From Sanguinoderma infundibulare (Eukaryota > Basidiomycota > Agaricomycetes > Polyporales > Polyporaceae), in assembly GCA_032821775.1 (NCBI GenBank), contig JAVLRN010000001.1, forward strand, positions 310,001 through 374,000: a stretch of 64,000 nucleotides of DNA. Direction: 5' to 3'. Under the pieces are notes generated by a model. It saw only the letters and a list, made by a program, of their open reading frames with translations, was not told the DNA's origin and ran no database searches. Shown piece after piece: positions 54,554 through 64,000 of the stretch (position 1 is the first letter of the stretch; each line of letters opens with the position of its first letter). The translations under genes and the position numbers were made by a program.

Positions 54554-56948
54554 TCACTCGAAGAGATAATTAATTAACTCTGTAACGACCCGCACATTGA
54601 CGCTATTCCCGATTAGTTTGTACTTAGTTCTTGTCGACACCTCCTCTGGCCACTCAAACGTCCAAGCTGGCTGGCTGTTCCTATTCAACGGTAAAAATGC
54701 GAACAATCGCAATAACTCCGTGGGGGAGAAGTAGCGAAGCCTCAGCGGCTCCAACAGCCGGACCGCACCGTCGTCCCCGGCACGCTGGGCCTCCAGAAAG
54801 TCATCGAACGTCCGTGTGGTCTGCGACAAGAGATCGGGATAAGTTGCGCGGGCCGAGAGTGGGGGAATGACTCACATCAAGGTCCTCGTTCAATTGCAAC
54901 ACTGATCCGGCTCGTTCCGCGAGCTTGGTGTACCCTGTCCAGCCCACATTCCATAAGTCAACGCAATCAGATTAGCACAGTCGGTCGGGGGCGGACGCAG
55001 TGGGTAGGGGGAAATAATTCCGCAGGGAAGGAAGTCGGCTCGGCGGCAGCAGACTCGGAGGACGGAACGAGCGGACATTGGCCATCCGTGTAACGTTTCA
55101 AAACGGCCCAGACGATCTCAGCATATCCGCTTCAAGCGAGTCGTAAGCACAGTATCACAACTGTCTGGGCAGGGTGACTAGTTGCGTTGAGAAGGTCGCG
55201 AAGTCTTGGTCATACTACACACGTTCATCTACGACAACGGTACTGCAGTATATCACAGTATATCACATGCGCAGAATACCTGTCTCCACCGTACTCGTAT
55301 GGCATGTCGACTACGCGGTCTGCGTGCCATCAAATGCGGATGTAAACGTAGTCGCTGGTCTATAAAAACCCAGATAAAGATCCAAGTGCAGGGCCCTCTG
55401 GGCAGTCCTTGCCACGATCGCTCGCGAATTGTAGCACTGGTCAACCGATATGCCGCAGTCAGATGTCGCCCCCTCTCCGCATACCGATGTGGTTTACACC
55501 AGTTACTTGCAAATCTATAGTCGCCGCCGAAAACACCCGACGGCGAAGGCTCGCACCCAGAGCCCCAGGCGTCGCGCAAGTTATGTCAATCTCGAGGTTT
55601 CGAGCGCCTTGGCCTTCCTTTCATGCAGGCTGTGTATGTGACCTAAGCGTGTTTCTTTCGACGACTATAAGTACAGTACCGCCGTACATGCACAAGGAAC
55701 ACCTTCACAAGGCGACAATGCACACGAAGTCCTCGTAAGGAAAAGAAATAAAGAACAATGACCAGGTTTCAAGCCCGCTCCAGAGGCCACGACGATCCTT
55801 GCAGCGAGCCTTACACCCGATTGCGAGGAACAGCGACGTTCAAATGGTCGCTTTTCTTTCAAGTTTTGCCTCTGCCGCGAGCTTTCAAGACCGCCGCCGG
55901 AAACATGGCGGTAGCCGCACGACCTGAACATCCAAGACGGACGAGAGTCAAACTCACCTCGAGTGAAGCAACACGTCCGCCTCGCGGAGGGCAGGACAAT
56001 GTCAAACAAGCGTCCCCACTTCTCCAGCACCTTTTCCGGGATAGCGTGAGGGGGCGGGATCGTGCCCGTGTCTTGGTCGAGGTACTCGCGGAGCTCCGAG
56101 ACGACGGCCACATCAACGCTCTCCGCCCCTGATTGTGTTCTGGGGTCGGTCCAGTCAGATCCGCGCCCCGGAATGTGTCGCCATATTCGGTCAGCGTGCC
56201 CGCTCACGTTCGCGAACGTCAAAGGGCTCGCCTTTGCGAGAAGGTAATAGCGCAGTCGCGAGTTCGGGATGCCAAACTGCAGTGGCGTGATGAGGAGCTC
56301 CGCGACCGCGTAGCCGAGCGCATGTAGAGTGGCTAAAAGCCGCACTCGGGTACTGGACGTCTGACGAAGCGTAAGTTAGCCGAAGTCAATCAGGAACTCT
56401 GCATAGGTCCGGCCCAGGGACGGGACCCACCTCGAATCCGGCGACGTTCTCCACAAGCATGTGTCGCGGGTGCCGATCCGTCTGGACGAGCTCCGGGAGC
56501 ACATCCTCCATGAGCCGGATGAACGACTTGGCCCGCGGGTCCTCCCCGCCCTTCGCCAGCGGATTCAGCACCGTGTACGGCTGGCAGGACGGGGACAGCA
56601 GCCACAGCGACGCGTCAAAATTTGCTAGATCCGTGGCGGTGAGCGACGCAATGTCGACCTATACGTAAAGGACATCTGGGGTGGGTGATGCGTGAAGGGG
56701 GCACGGAGGCGAACTAGCAAGCGACCTTTTGCACCACCCCGGGGCCATGGTTCGCCGAGTACACGCGACACGCCGCCTGGTCCCAATCGAACGCGCGGAC
56801 GACGGAGCCTTGGACATTGCTTCGGGAGAGGGCGCAGTGCAGGCCGCCTGCCAGCGCACACGCATGAGGTCATCTGAAAATTGCTCCCCGACCAGAACCA
56901 TCGCAACGTACCTATGCCCGAGTAGAACTCCAGGGCTCTGACAGCCAT
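54554..56948 (-). CDS. DNMT2: Dnmt2-type tRNA (cytosine-5) methyltransferase
   Basis: Multi-exon gene. Exon 1: MAVRALEFYSGIG (AdoMet motif I), continuing GLHCALSRSN and AFDWDQAACRVYSANHG. Next: LLSPSCQPYT (motif IV with the catalytic Cys), GGEDPRAKSFIRLMEDVLPE and ENVAGFE (motif VI). Next: LLITPLQFGIPNSRLRYYLL (motif VIII). Then RRTCCFTRG|YTKLAERAGSVLQLNEDL, the Dnmt2-specific CFTxxY signature split by an intron. The last exon has LRLRYFSPTELLRLFAF and LIGNSVNVRVVTELINYLF (motifs IX-X). Dnmt2 enzymes methylate C38 of tRNA-Asp and others. The PPC of most homologues is PSC here, as in some yeast relatives. The intron at 54935-55957 is 1,023 nt, far longer than the others (about 55-70 nt). Divergent from the PHD gene. 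Confidence 0.9.
54935..55957 (-). other. oversized DNMT2 intron
   Basis: Donor GTGAGTTT after CCFTRG and acceptor GCTGGACAG before YTKLAE give a phase-correct intron of 1,023 nt. Inside are a tandem GTATATCACA repeat (55252-55267), a TCTATAAAAACC motif near 55360 on the plus strand and several short open frames without domains. No terminal inverted repeats or target duplication were recognised. Probably an insertion that enlarged an ordinary short intron. Confidence 0.7.
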
Positions 56949-57526
56949 TGAAGGAGGATAGAAACGCTGCCGTTATTTTGGTCGACCAAGTCCCCGTGCA
57001 TGCGCGACTTTCGGATGGGAGTAGGCTCGCCTGGGCAGTCGGCTTCCCGTATGCGCGCGCAGCATCCAGGGTCGGGAGGCGGCGAAGCAATGTCAGGCGT
57101 TGCGAGAAGCGAAACGCAGAAAATTGAGTGAATTGAGTGTGATGTTCGCGGGGAGCCAGGAGGAGATGGCGGCCACGGTCGCGAGGCGGGGCTCGTCGAC
57201 GGCTCCCGCGCGCCTCCGCGGTGGGCGGGATAGGCTTACGTCAGCATTTTGAACGCCTTGTCAAGTCTTGTCCCAGGTTTCGCTCTGCGATACCACCACC
57301 TCGTCCCTCTGCCCTTTCCCCTCTCCGATTTATCTGCTGCCGGCTTATTGTCCATTCGCACCGTCCTCGCTTTCTCTCGCATTCTGTGGCGTCGACTCCT
57401 GCCCCCGCTGCTGTTCACTTTCTCGATCACCTCGGGTGGCTGCTGTGGTCGTTCTGCTAATCACACTGCTCCTCTGTTACTTTTCCATCGTCTGTCTTCA
57501 CGAGCTGCAGCCCTCAAAACGGCTTA
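56949..57526. promoter_or_regulatory. bidirectional promoter region DNMT2 / PHD gene
   Basis: The two genes are head to head with about 580 bases between start codons. The stretch is pyrimidine-rich on the plus strand from 57300 to 57500 (CT-rich runs such as CCCTCTGCCCTTTCCCCTC), common in fungal leaders. No TATA box is obvious. Confidence 0.45.
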
Positions 57527-60500
57527 ATGCTCTCGGAACCTTTCAGGACCCGGACGAGTGCCGGAGATCAGCAGGACCACATGCAGGTTTTAGATGGGAC
57601 ACCAGGCAGCAGGTGCGTCATTTCTCATCCTGCCATGAACCCTCTTTCTCAGATCATGCAGTCCTGGATCAAGTCATACCGCTCTGCTCCCGGCGTTCGG
57701 TCTCCACAAAAGATCCCATTTGCCCACACCGCAAAGGTCAGTAGTTTGGCTCTCGATCATTGAGGTCATGCAGTTAGCTGCGTCTTCGACATCTTTAGCG
57801 GGTTTGAACATATTTCTACCCGAGAGAACATTTGTCTTGATCCCCCCCTTACTTCAAATGCACTGTTTCCCGCACGTATTCTCACATCAAATCTCTAAAG
57901 CAGTCCGAGCAACGTTGCGACATATGCGCCTGAGCGTAATGATGACTATGGATACCCTGTGCATCATATGTACGAACATCAGCCTCTTCAAAAATCCCCG
58001 TCGATGCTCACTGAACTCGACCCCGCAAGGATCCGTGACGCTCCAATGGCGAACCTGCGTAATCCGGCCCCTGCGAGGTACGTGGCCACCATATCAACAT
58101 CTCGCCTTTATCCCGACTCCATGTCATTCCAGGGAGGACGCACCTGGCTCATCAGCGTCGTCTTTCATGACCCCCGAGTCGAGTCCTGTACATCCCCGCA
58201 AGGCATTGCCACCCGTTACTCCTGTTGCCGGACCATCGTCCCTACGCACCCCGCGCCGTCACGAGTTCGCGGAGCCACAGAGCGATCAAGCCACGAGCCC
58301 CACGCCCATGTCCGCCCACAGTCGAGACGTGACGCCCGCGTCCCGTCTGTCCTCTCCGTTCCAGGACAGGCCCTCCGCCACCGACAAGCGGTCCGCAAGA
58401 TCTCGGTCAAACTCCCCCATGCCCACCGTCGACTCACCGATGCACGACGTTTTCACTCTTCCACCATCATCGCCTCCGCCACTCGCCACACCCGTCCCGC
58501 AGCGCGCAATCGGCGGCGAGATCCAGCGCATCCACCTGCAGCTCGCTGCCGACCGCGCGGAACGTCTAGCAGAGACCGAGGCCCGCCGCCCCGAATATCT
58601 TGTGCGCGGGCGGCGGCCACGCTCGGAGGCCGACATTCCCACCCTCGACGAGCTCGACGCTGCCAACGCCACGCTCGGAGTCACCGAGAGTCCGATGAAG
58701 GGCCGACGCTTGCAGCTCTTCCAGGCGACGAGCGAGGAGACGTTCGAGCAGAGTCTGCTGGCGGGTGGATACCCTGGGTACGGGCAATCCCCAGCGTACA
58801 ATAACGGAGAGCCCCAGACCCCAGTGCCAACGGGGAAGGGACCCAGTTCGTTATCCCAGCGTGCGCTGCACTGGCTCCAGCAAGCAACACCAGGTCATCC
58901 CGGGCCGTCGTTGGCCCCCATCGCCACAGTCGGCGCCGGTGAGCCGTCGTCTTCAGACGAGCCGGAGTGGGTGCCAAGCGCGACGGAGCTCAAGAAGCGG
59001 CAAAGACTGGGAGCGTTCAAGGAGAGGAGGGAGCCTGGCACGAAGCTGTTTGTCATAGAGGTCAAAGGCCGTGGCCGTATACTGCACAACCGACCGCTGG
59101 AGGGCAGCGCCGCCGCCCAGGCCGACTCGCCCGTCAAGCGTCGCGTGACCAAGCGGAAGCGGCGACGGGGGGGACGGCGGGGGGTCGCGAACGACGCGCC
59201 CGAAGACGAGCCCGTGCAGCCGAACTGGCCCGACGCCGCGTTCCCGTGGTGCTTGCGCCTGCAGGAGCGCGCGGACGGGGAGAAGATGGAGCAGGCAGAG
59301 CGACTCAAGTGGATCGAGCGGTTCCTCGACCGGGAAAGCGACAGCGAGGAGGACGAAGACCAGGAGCTCCGACCGCCACTGCAGTCGCACGAGAACGACC
59401 AGGTCGCACACGCACGCGGACGCGGCAAGATGGTCCCCTTGCGCTCGAACCCCGACGCCACGCCCGCCCCGGGCGAAGAGAACGTGCTCGTGCCGAGCGA
59501 CCCCGCGGACGCGCGCGCCGCGCTCCTCTCGAAGCGCTCTGTGCGCACGCTCGCGGAGCGGCGGCGCAAGCGGATGACCATGTTCAGGGTCAGCGACGTC
59601 CGGTGCATCGGCTGCGACCGCGGCGACGACGGCACGGAGCTCGTCCTCTGCGACCTCTGCAACACCTGGTACCATTTCCCGTGCATCGGCATCCGCCACG
59701 TCTCGGAGCTCGGAAAGGAGGAAGACCTCTGGTACTGCGACAAGTGCCTCGAATTCCCGCCCGCGCCGCCGCTCGAGCCGACGTTTGTGCCGACCGACGA
59801 CCGCCCGGTCGACCCCCCCGCGCGGCGGGACTCGCTCTTCCTACAGAACTCCAACACCCTCCTGCCCGAGTCTCCCGCGCCGTGGGACGCGATCGCGCCC
59901 GTCGCGCCGAAAACGCCCGTTCGGGGCGGCGACAGCGACGGGCTGGGCGGGGACGAGGACAGGGCGAGCATGACGCGGACGTTCTCGACGCGCTCGTCGC
60001 GCGGCGCGCCGTCGACGCCCGACTCGTCCGCCAAGACCGTGCGGGTGTACAACACGCCCGGGCCGTTCGAGCGGGACGCGTTCGACCCCGAGACACCGTT
60101 CGACCCGACGACGACGCCCTCGCGCGGGATCAAGTTTAGCGGGGGGCCGCCGCCGACGCTCGGGCTGTCGACCCCGAAAGGCGGGCTCGGGCTATGGGCG
60201 GGGAGGGTCGTCGGGGGGACGACGCCAACGCCGCTGCTGGGGAAGTTTGGTGGGGACAGCGTGGGGCCGAGGAAGCTGAACTGGAACGATGGTAGCGTGT
60301 TGAACGCGGGGGCGCAGGCGCGGAGCATATACTCGGCCCCGTACGCGCTGGACGACACGCCGATCACGCGGGCGCCGATGATGTTGGTGAGGGAGCGGAT
60401 GACGCTGAGCGCGGGCGGGAGGCGGTTGTGGGGGGACTCGCCGGGGTTTGCGAGGAGGGGTGTGACGCCGGACGGGATGGAGGAGAGGGAGAGGGATGCG

Positions 60501-60560
60501 GACGGGGATGTGGAGATGGAGACTGAAGGTGCGCCGTCGCGTTCTTGCGTTTCCGTTTGA
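57527..60560 (+). CDS. PHD-finger protein
   Basis: Large gene for a nuclear-type protein. Exon 1 probably begins MLSEPFRTRTSAGDQQDHMQ (57527) and ends IPFAHTAK at a GTCAGT donor. A following exon carries YAPERNDDYGYPVHHMYEHQ and ends NPAPAR|GTACGT near 58079. The main exon (from about 58133) is Ser/Pro-rich (SSFMTPESSPVHPRKALPP), then basic (KRRVTKRKRRRGGRRG, a likely NLS). One canonical PHD finger follows: CIGCDRGDDGTELVLCDLCN, WYHFPCIGI and WYCDKC, all eight zinc ligands in C4-H-C3 order. The tail has Pro/Thr-rich repeats (TPGPFERDAF, FDPTTTPSRG) and ends EGAPSRSCVSV. PHD fingers of this type usually read histone H3 tails; the role here is inferred. The joining of exons 1 and 2 is uncertain. 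Confidence 0.85.
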
Positions 60561-61290
60561 GTCGGGGGCGTTGACGGGTTGCATGTTTTCTGTTTTCTTA
60601 GCATGACATACAGCATCGCTAACATACTACTCACCCACCCGCCGAACTCGGTCGTTCTTCCGTTATGTGTTCTTGTCCTTGTTCTCGCTTGTTGCATTGT
60701 TTTTTTTGTTTGCTATGCGCATTATTTTTATCCTGCGATACCGATACCTTCCGCCCGCGACACCCTTTGTATGTCTAGACGTGTGCTGTATGCGTGCTGC
60801 GATAGTTTATGTTGTTAGCGTAATGTCGTGGCGAGGACGAGGTGTACCTACCGTATGTGTAGAATCGAATCGAGTTGTTCCTCTGCGACGAGACTTTAGT
60901 GAGTCCCGGATGGAAGCCAGCGTCGTCTGTGGGTTAGTAGCAGCATATGCGGGGAGCGATGAACGTGAAGTTTCAAGTCATCCGTGTAGGGAGGCGATCC
61001 CGGGGTCAAACCTCATGATTCTGCCTCGAATCGCCCACGCTGACTTGTCATTCTGGCAATGATCATCGACGAAGTTGCGTTACAGCGCACTCTGCAAAAC
61101 CACACGGACGCTTCTGGTTCACCGTTGGTCGGTAGCGTTCATCCTGTTCACGCGAGCATGAAAAGAAGCCCAGCGGTGGATACGCTATGGGATAACGCAC
61201 GAGGGTGCATGTATATCGTGATCTCCTACAACATACGAGTAACGGAACATTAGTTCGGTACGCAGAGTAAAGGCATTGCGCAGCTGAAGA
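60561..61290. other. intergenic, PHD gene 3' flank
   Basis: The first 200 bases are T-rich (TTTTTTTTGTTTGC near 60700), consistent with a 3' untranslated region and polyadenylation. No further gene is supported up to the TIR element. Confidence 0.5.
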
Positions 61291-61295
61291 GGGTA

Positions 61296-62125
61296 AGATG
61301 GGGCTCAGACAAAACTGACCAACGCTTGTCACGCGTGACCATCACGTGAAAACGAGCGTCTGCAGGCTATCCCGCAGTCAACGTGGGTTATCAGCAGAAA
61401 ACACTGGGAGAATCGACGTGGAGACCACAAGTTTTAGGCCACTGTGAGCGTGCCGGTGTCTGCCAAGGGCATAGAAGATTCCTCTGCTCTTCGGCCTTCA
61501 TGCCCGGCGTAACACGAGAGGCAAACGGGGCCGGGGATGTCACGGAATTTCGATCCAGGAATGGGCTGAGATCTAACAAATGAAGGCCACTGCAACTACG
61601 AACCTTTGGGCTAACCATTGTCCGTGTAGAACTCGGAGGAGCACTCTGACATCCTCATCAACCTCGAAGCGGCCCAGAAGCACGTCAACTTCCAGACGTC
61701 CGACTTCCTGCATGCCCTGTATGCCCTGCCCTCGTCCATCTCGGGCACGCTTCAGACCGCTCCGCCACCTCAGCAGCCGCAGCAGCATCTAATGAGTGTT
61801 TCAGAGAGTAGAGGAAGTCCCAATGTCTGAGCGCTTCATGGCTGATGAGGTAAATATCGAGGGTTCCTTATTAGGACATAACAATTCGAATTAAACTCCG
61901 ATCCCTACGGGATTGTTTATTCCAGCAGTCAGGCTCGATGTTCGCAAAATCGAGAACCTGAGAAATGTAGTACATGTCAACATAGACAGTTCTCAGGTTC
62001 TACATTTTTGCATAGGCACGATGAGTAATTGATATATCATTTGCAAGGGCGCCTCTCTGCCAAAAACGGCCCAGCGTGACAGAAATCGATCACGTGACGT
62101 AGTCAGTTTTGTCTGAGCCCTATCT
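61296..62125. mobile_element. TIR element (MITE-like, about 830 bp)
   Basis: The ends are inverted repeats: GGGCTCAGACAAAACTGAC at 61301-61319 and its exact complement at 62102-62120. The match extends outward as AGAT[G/A] on both sides to a TA dinucleotide (61294-61295 and 62126-62127) that looks like a target-site duplication. This suggests Tc1/mariner- or PIF-type mobilisation. An internal palindrome (AGAACCTGAGAA at about 61948 and TTCTCAGGTTCT at about 61990) is shared with the truncated element at 22.7-22.9 kb. No transposase is encoded, so it is non-autonomous. Confidence 0.8.
61630..61830 (+). pseudogene. coding-like exon inside TIR element
   Basis: Directly after an acceptor-like CCGTGTAG, a 66-codon frame reads NSEEHSDILINLEAAQKHVN, then TSDFLHALYALPSSISG, a Pro/Gln-rich stretch and a stop at 61830. 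The composition, third-position GC and amphipathic helix pattern resemble the last exon of a real gene. No matching upstream exon is evident and I do not recognise the family. Lying wholly between the two TIRs, it is best explained as a captured gene fragment. Confidence 0.45.
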
Positions 62126-62129
62126 TATA

Positions 62130-63450
62130 AGGAGCATGGAAAGGGACAGAGACGGGTGAGATCTCCTGACTATGGCATGGTACCTGGGTATATGCGCTCG
62201 ATCGAGACCACGAAGACACATCGCAACGCGTCGAATGTCCGTCAGAGGATAAAGCTCATTCCCTGGATTAGGTGCTTGGTGTAAACAATGCCTCGCATTG
62301 GGCGCATCGAAGCATAGCAAAAGGGCATATACATCGATGCGTCCTCACAACTCCTAACGGACGAACGTTGTCCCCCGGAAGGAACATGAAAGGTTGCTTC
62401 GGGATGAGTATGGCCGCCGACGCGGTTCAGGGGAAACCGAAGTGGGCAGCGGGTCGAAAACCGGTATCTGGGAATACAGTCAGTATGCATCCACAATATG
62501 ACAAAAAAACTCACCATGTTCTGCGTGCACGCTCTCGTTCGAGGGTGTAATTGTGGAAAAGAGGACGCGTTATTCGTGTGGGATCCGCGCTGGATCCGCT
62601 GGCGCATAACCAATGGGACGCGCACGCGTGTTCGCGTCGTGCCGTAGGCGCATATACAGGCGTATACCCATTCTCATCCTGTATCATGCTCCGAGGAGGC
62701 CGTCTGTTTGACAAAAGACCAACCTTGGCTTAGAATGCTCGATGGAGTTCCATTTACTTACCAGCACTTCGAACGGCGGTCTACGTGGCGTGCCGCCCAC
62801 ATGGACGCGTCGTCATAAGTCAAGCAAGCTTCCTGTTCTCAGGACGCAAGGTCCGGGATGATGGGCGCGTCCGAAGAGTACCTGAGAGGCTGGACAGTGG
62901 CAGACGCGTCGGGGAGAAGTTGGACTGGGTATTATTGAGATGCATCTGTCATGGTGCGGAACACGGCGAGGAGGCGGGTGAGGTAACGCGGGCCCGGCCC
63001 ACGCGCAGATGCTTGTGGGTCGCTGTCGACAGAGAATCAGAGTGAGCACGAGGGGCTGACAGAAGCTTGGGAGGAAGACGCGGAAGGAAGAGACGGGAAA
63101 GGACAGAGACGGCCTCCAGACGAGGACCGTGTGACGGCCGTGTGGAATCATGTCCGTGACAGACGCGTCTGCGGAGCGAGTCCGACGCGGCTGTCGCAGG
63201 CGCTCCGAGAGGGCATCGGAGCGACGACCATCTCGACGACAACGGCAGCAGGCTCTCGCAGACCGCCTGGGATGGCATCCGCTCGCCAACAGATTCGCAT
63301 TGCCATAGTATCTGCCTTCTCCTCTCTCTCCCCGCTCCGCCTCTGATCCTCCCACCCCTCGCCCACAGGCACTCGCCGCACTGCGGCACAAGCCATCCCA
63401 CCAGTCCATCCACGGTCAGCGTCACAGGTCCCATTTTCCATCGGAACTTG
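62130..63450. other. intergenic, unassigned
   Basis: No domain or reliable exon was found. Several long antisense frames exist because of high GC content from 62900 onward, but none shows recognisable sequence. The upstream exon(s) of the right-edge gene may lie in its last part. Confidence 0.4.
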
Positions 63451-63458
63451 CGCCCTGA

Positions 63459-64000
63459 CCTTCGCACAAAGCATACATCCTCGATCTCCAGACCGTCTTC
63501 CCCACATCCACCAGGCAGGATGGCCCAGCAAGAGACCCGCATCGCCCGCCATCCCCGAATCCGTGGCGCGAGCGTGTGCTCGCGCTCGAGAGGGAACTCG
63601 AAGAGCTCCAGTCGCAGTACGATAAGGAGAAGATCGGTGCGTCCTCGTCCGCTCCTCCCGCAAGCTATGTCCGTGTCATGCCCATCACGAAGCCTCTCGT
63701 CTTGCGTTCCCATCATAATCCCATTACCCACTTGCGGGCCTTCCTTTGTGTCCCATCCCTTCTCGGGCACCTGCTTCCCCGACAACTGGCTTCTTACTGT
63801 AATTGACTGTACCCGGGGCTTTGAACGCCGACTTACGCTAACGCTGACGTCGTTGCGCATCCCACAGAACTCCTCGCACTGCGCAAAACTGCCGCTCATT
63901 CCAAACAGACAAAGAAACGCGCTCGGGACACTGCCGACGATACTGACCCACCGACTGCAGGCAAGAAAGGAAGATCAAAGCGGCCGAAGCTTGTCCCTGT
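63459..64000 (+). CDS. 5' part of nuclear coiled-coil protein (runs off window)
   Basis: Two exons are visible. The first (to 63636) reads PNPWRERVLALERELEELQS then QYDKEKI, a heptad-type coiled coil. A 231-nt intron (63637-63867) with GTGCGT donor and CCACAG acceptor joins it in phase to ELLALRKTAAHSKQ, followed by KKRARDT and KKGRSKRPK, two likely nuclear localisation signals. The frame is open to the end of the window. The start codon is not certain: the frame has no ATG back to a stop at 63456, so an upstream exon is expected. The ATG at 63520 is in another frame. Function unknown. Confidence 0.6.

Noticed and set aside
55665..56345. Dnmt2 exon read through its donor as a 226-codon frame ending at 55665
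   Set aside because: Read-through past CCFTRG breaks the conserved Dnmt2 signature; a phase-correct downstream exon exists at 54934.
58895..60697. 600-codon open frame antisense to the PHD gene
   Set aside because: A shadow of the GC-rich sense exon. The sense strand carries a full PHD finger with all zinc ligands; the antisense translation is Ser/Pro-rich without domains.
61383..61583. 66-codon plus-strand frame in the left part of the TIR element
   Set aside because: No coding bias, no conserved counterpart in the 22.7-kb element and no domain.
62949..63899. 316-codon minus-strand frame at the right edge
   Set aside because: No recognisable domain, composition typical of a GC shadow, and it overlaps the spliced coiled-coil/NLS gene on the plus strand.

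Overview
This window looks like nuclear DNA of a filamentous basidiomycete, most likely an Agaricomycete of polypore type. The evidence is GC-rich coding exons split by roughly 50-70 nt GT-AG introns, a nuclear tRNA-Gly with a small intron after position 37, a Spa2-type polarisome gene, an eIF5 gene, a Dnmt2-type tRNA methyltransferase, and several copies of two families expanded in Agaricomycetes (long F-box proteins and DUF6533 membrane proteins). Genus and species cannot be fixed from the sequence alone.

Layout. 0-3.3 kb: an F-box relic facing an intact F-box gene (minus strand). 3.3-14.9 kb: a plus-strand array of duplicated modules. Each module is made from a short leader exon, the 3' part of an ABC1/UbiB-type kinase gene, a conserved non-coding spacer and a multi-exon DUF6533 gene. 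14.9-17.35 kb: a second, nonsense-mutated copy of the first F-box segment. 17.7-27.4 kb: mostly single-copy genes, namely an intact F-box gene, a damaged DUF4419 gene between two clusters of short CTGYAGG-like motifs, a truncated TIR element beside tRNA-Gly(UCC), and SPA2. 27.4-37.9 kb and 44.2-52.2 kb: two minus-strand arrays of the same module. Each is headed at its right end by an ABC1 kinase gene: a broken one at 36.4-37.6 kb and an apparently intact parental one at 49.7-52.2 kb. Between them (39-43.5 kb) lie a perfect 21-bp hairpin, a four-exon gene for a two-helix membrane protein, and a frameshifted F-box gene. 52.7-60.6 kb is a conserved housekeeping block: eIF5, DNMT2 with a 1,023-nt intron, and a divergently transcribed PHD-finger gene. 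61.3-62.1 kb is a non-autonomous TIR element enclosing a coding-like exon. The right edge holds the 5' part of a nuclear coiled-coil protein gene.

Functional picture. The housekeeping genes (eIF5, DNMT2, SPA2, PHD, tRNA) are unrelated in pathway. The striking feature is the repeated ABC1-DUF6533 module. It occurs in opposite orientations on the two sides of the SPA2 region and carries shared frameshifts showing that already-broken copies were re-duplicated. I read it as a recent, unstable segmental-duplication locus that produces mostly pseudogenes and possibly a few chimeric ORFs. I do not see evidence for a working multi-gene defence or biosynthetic system.
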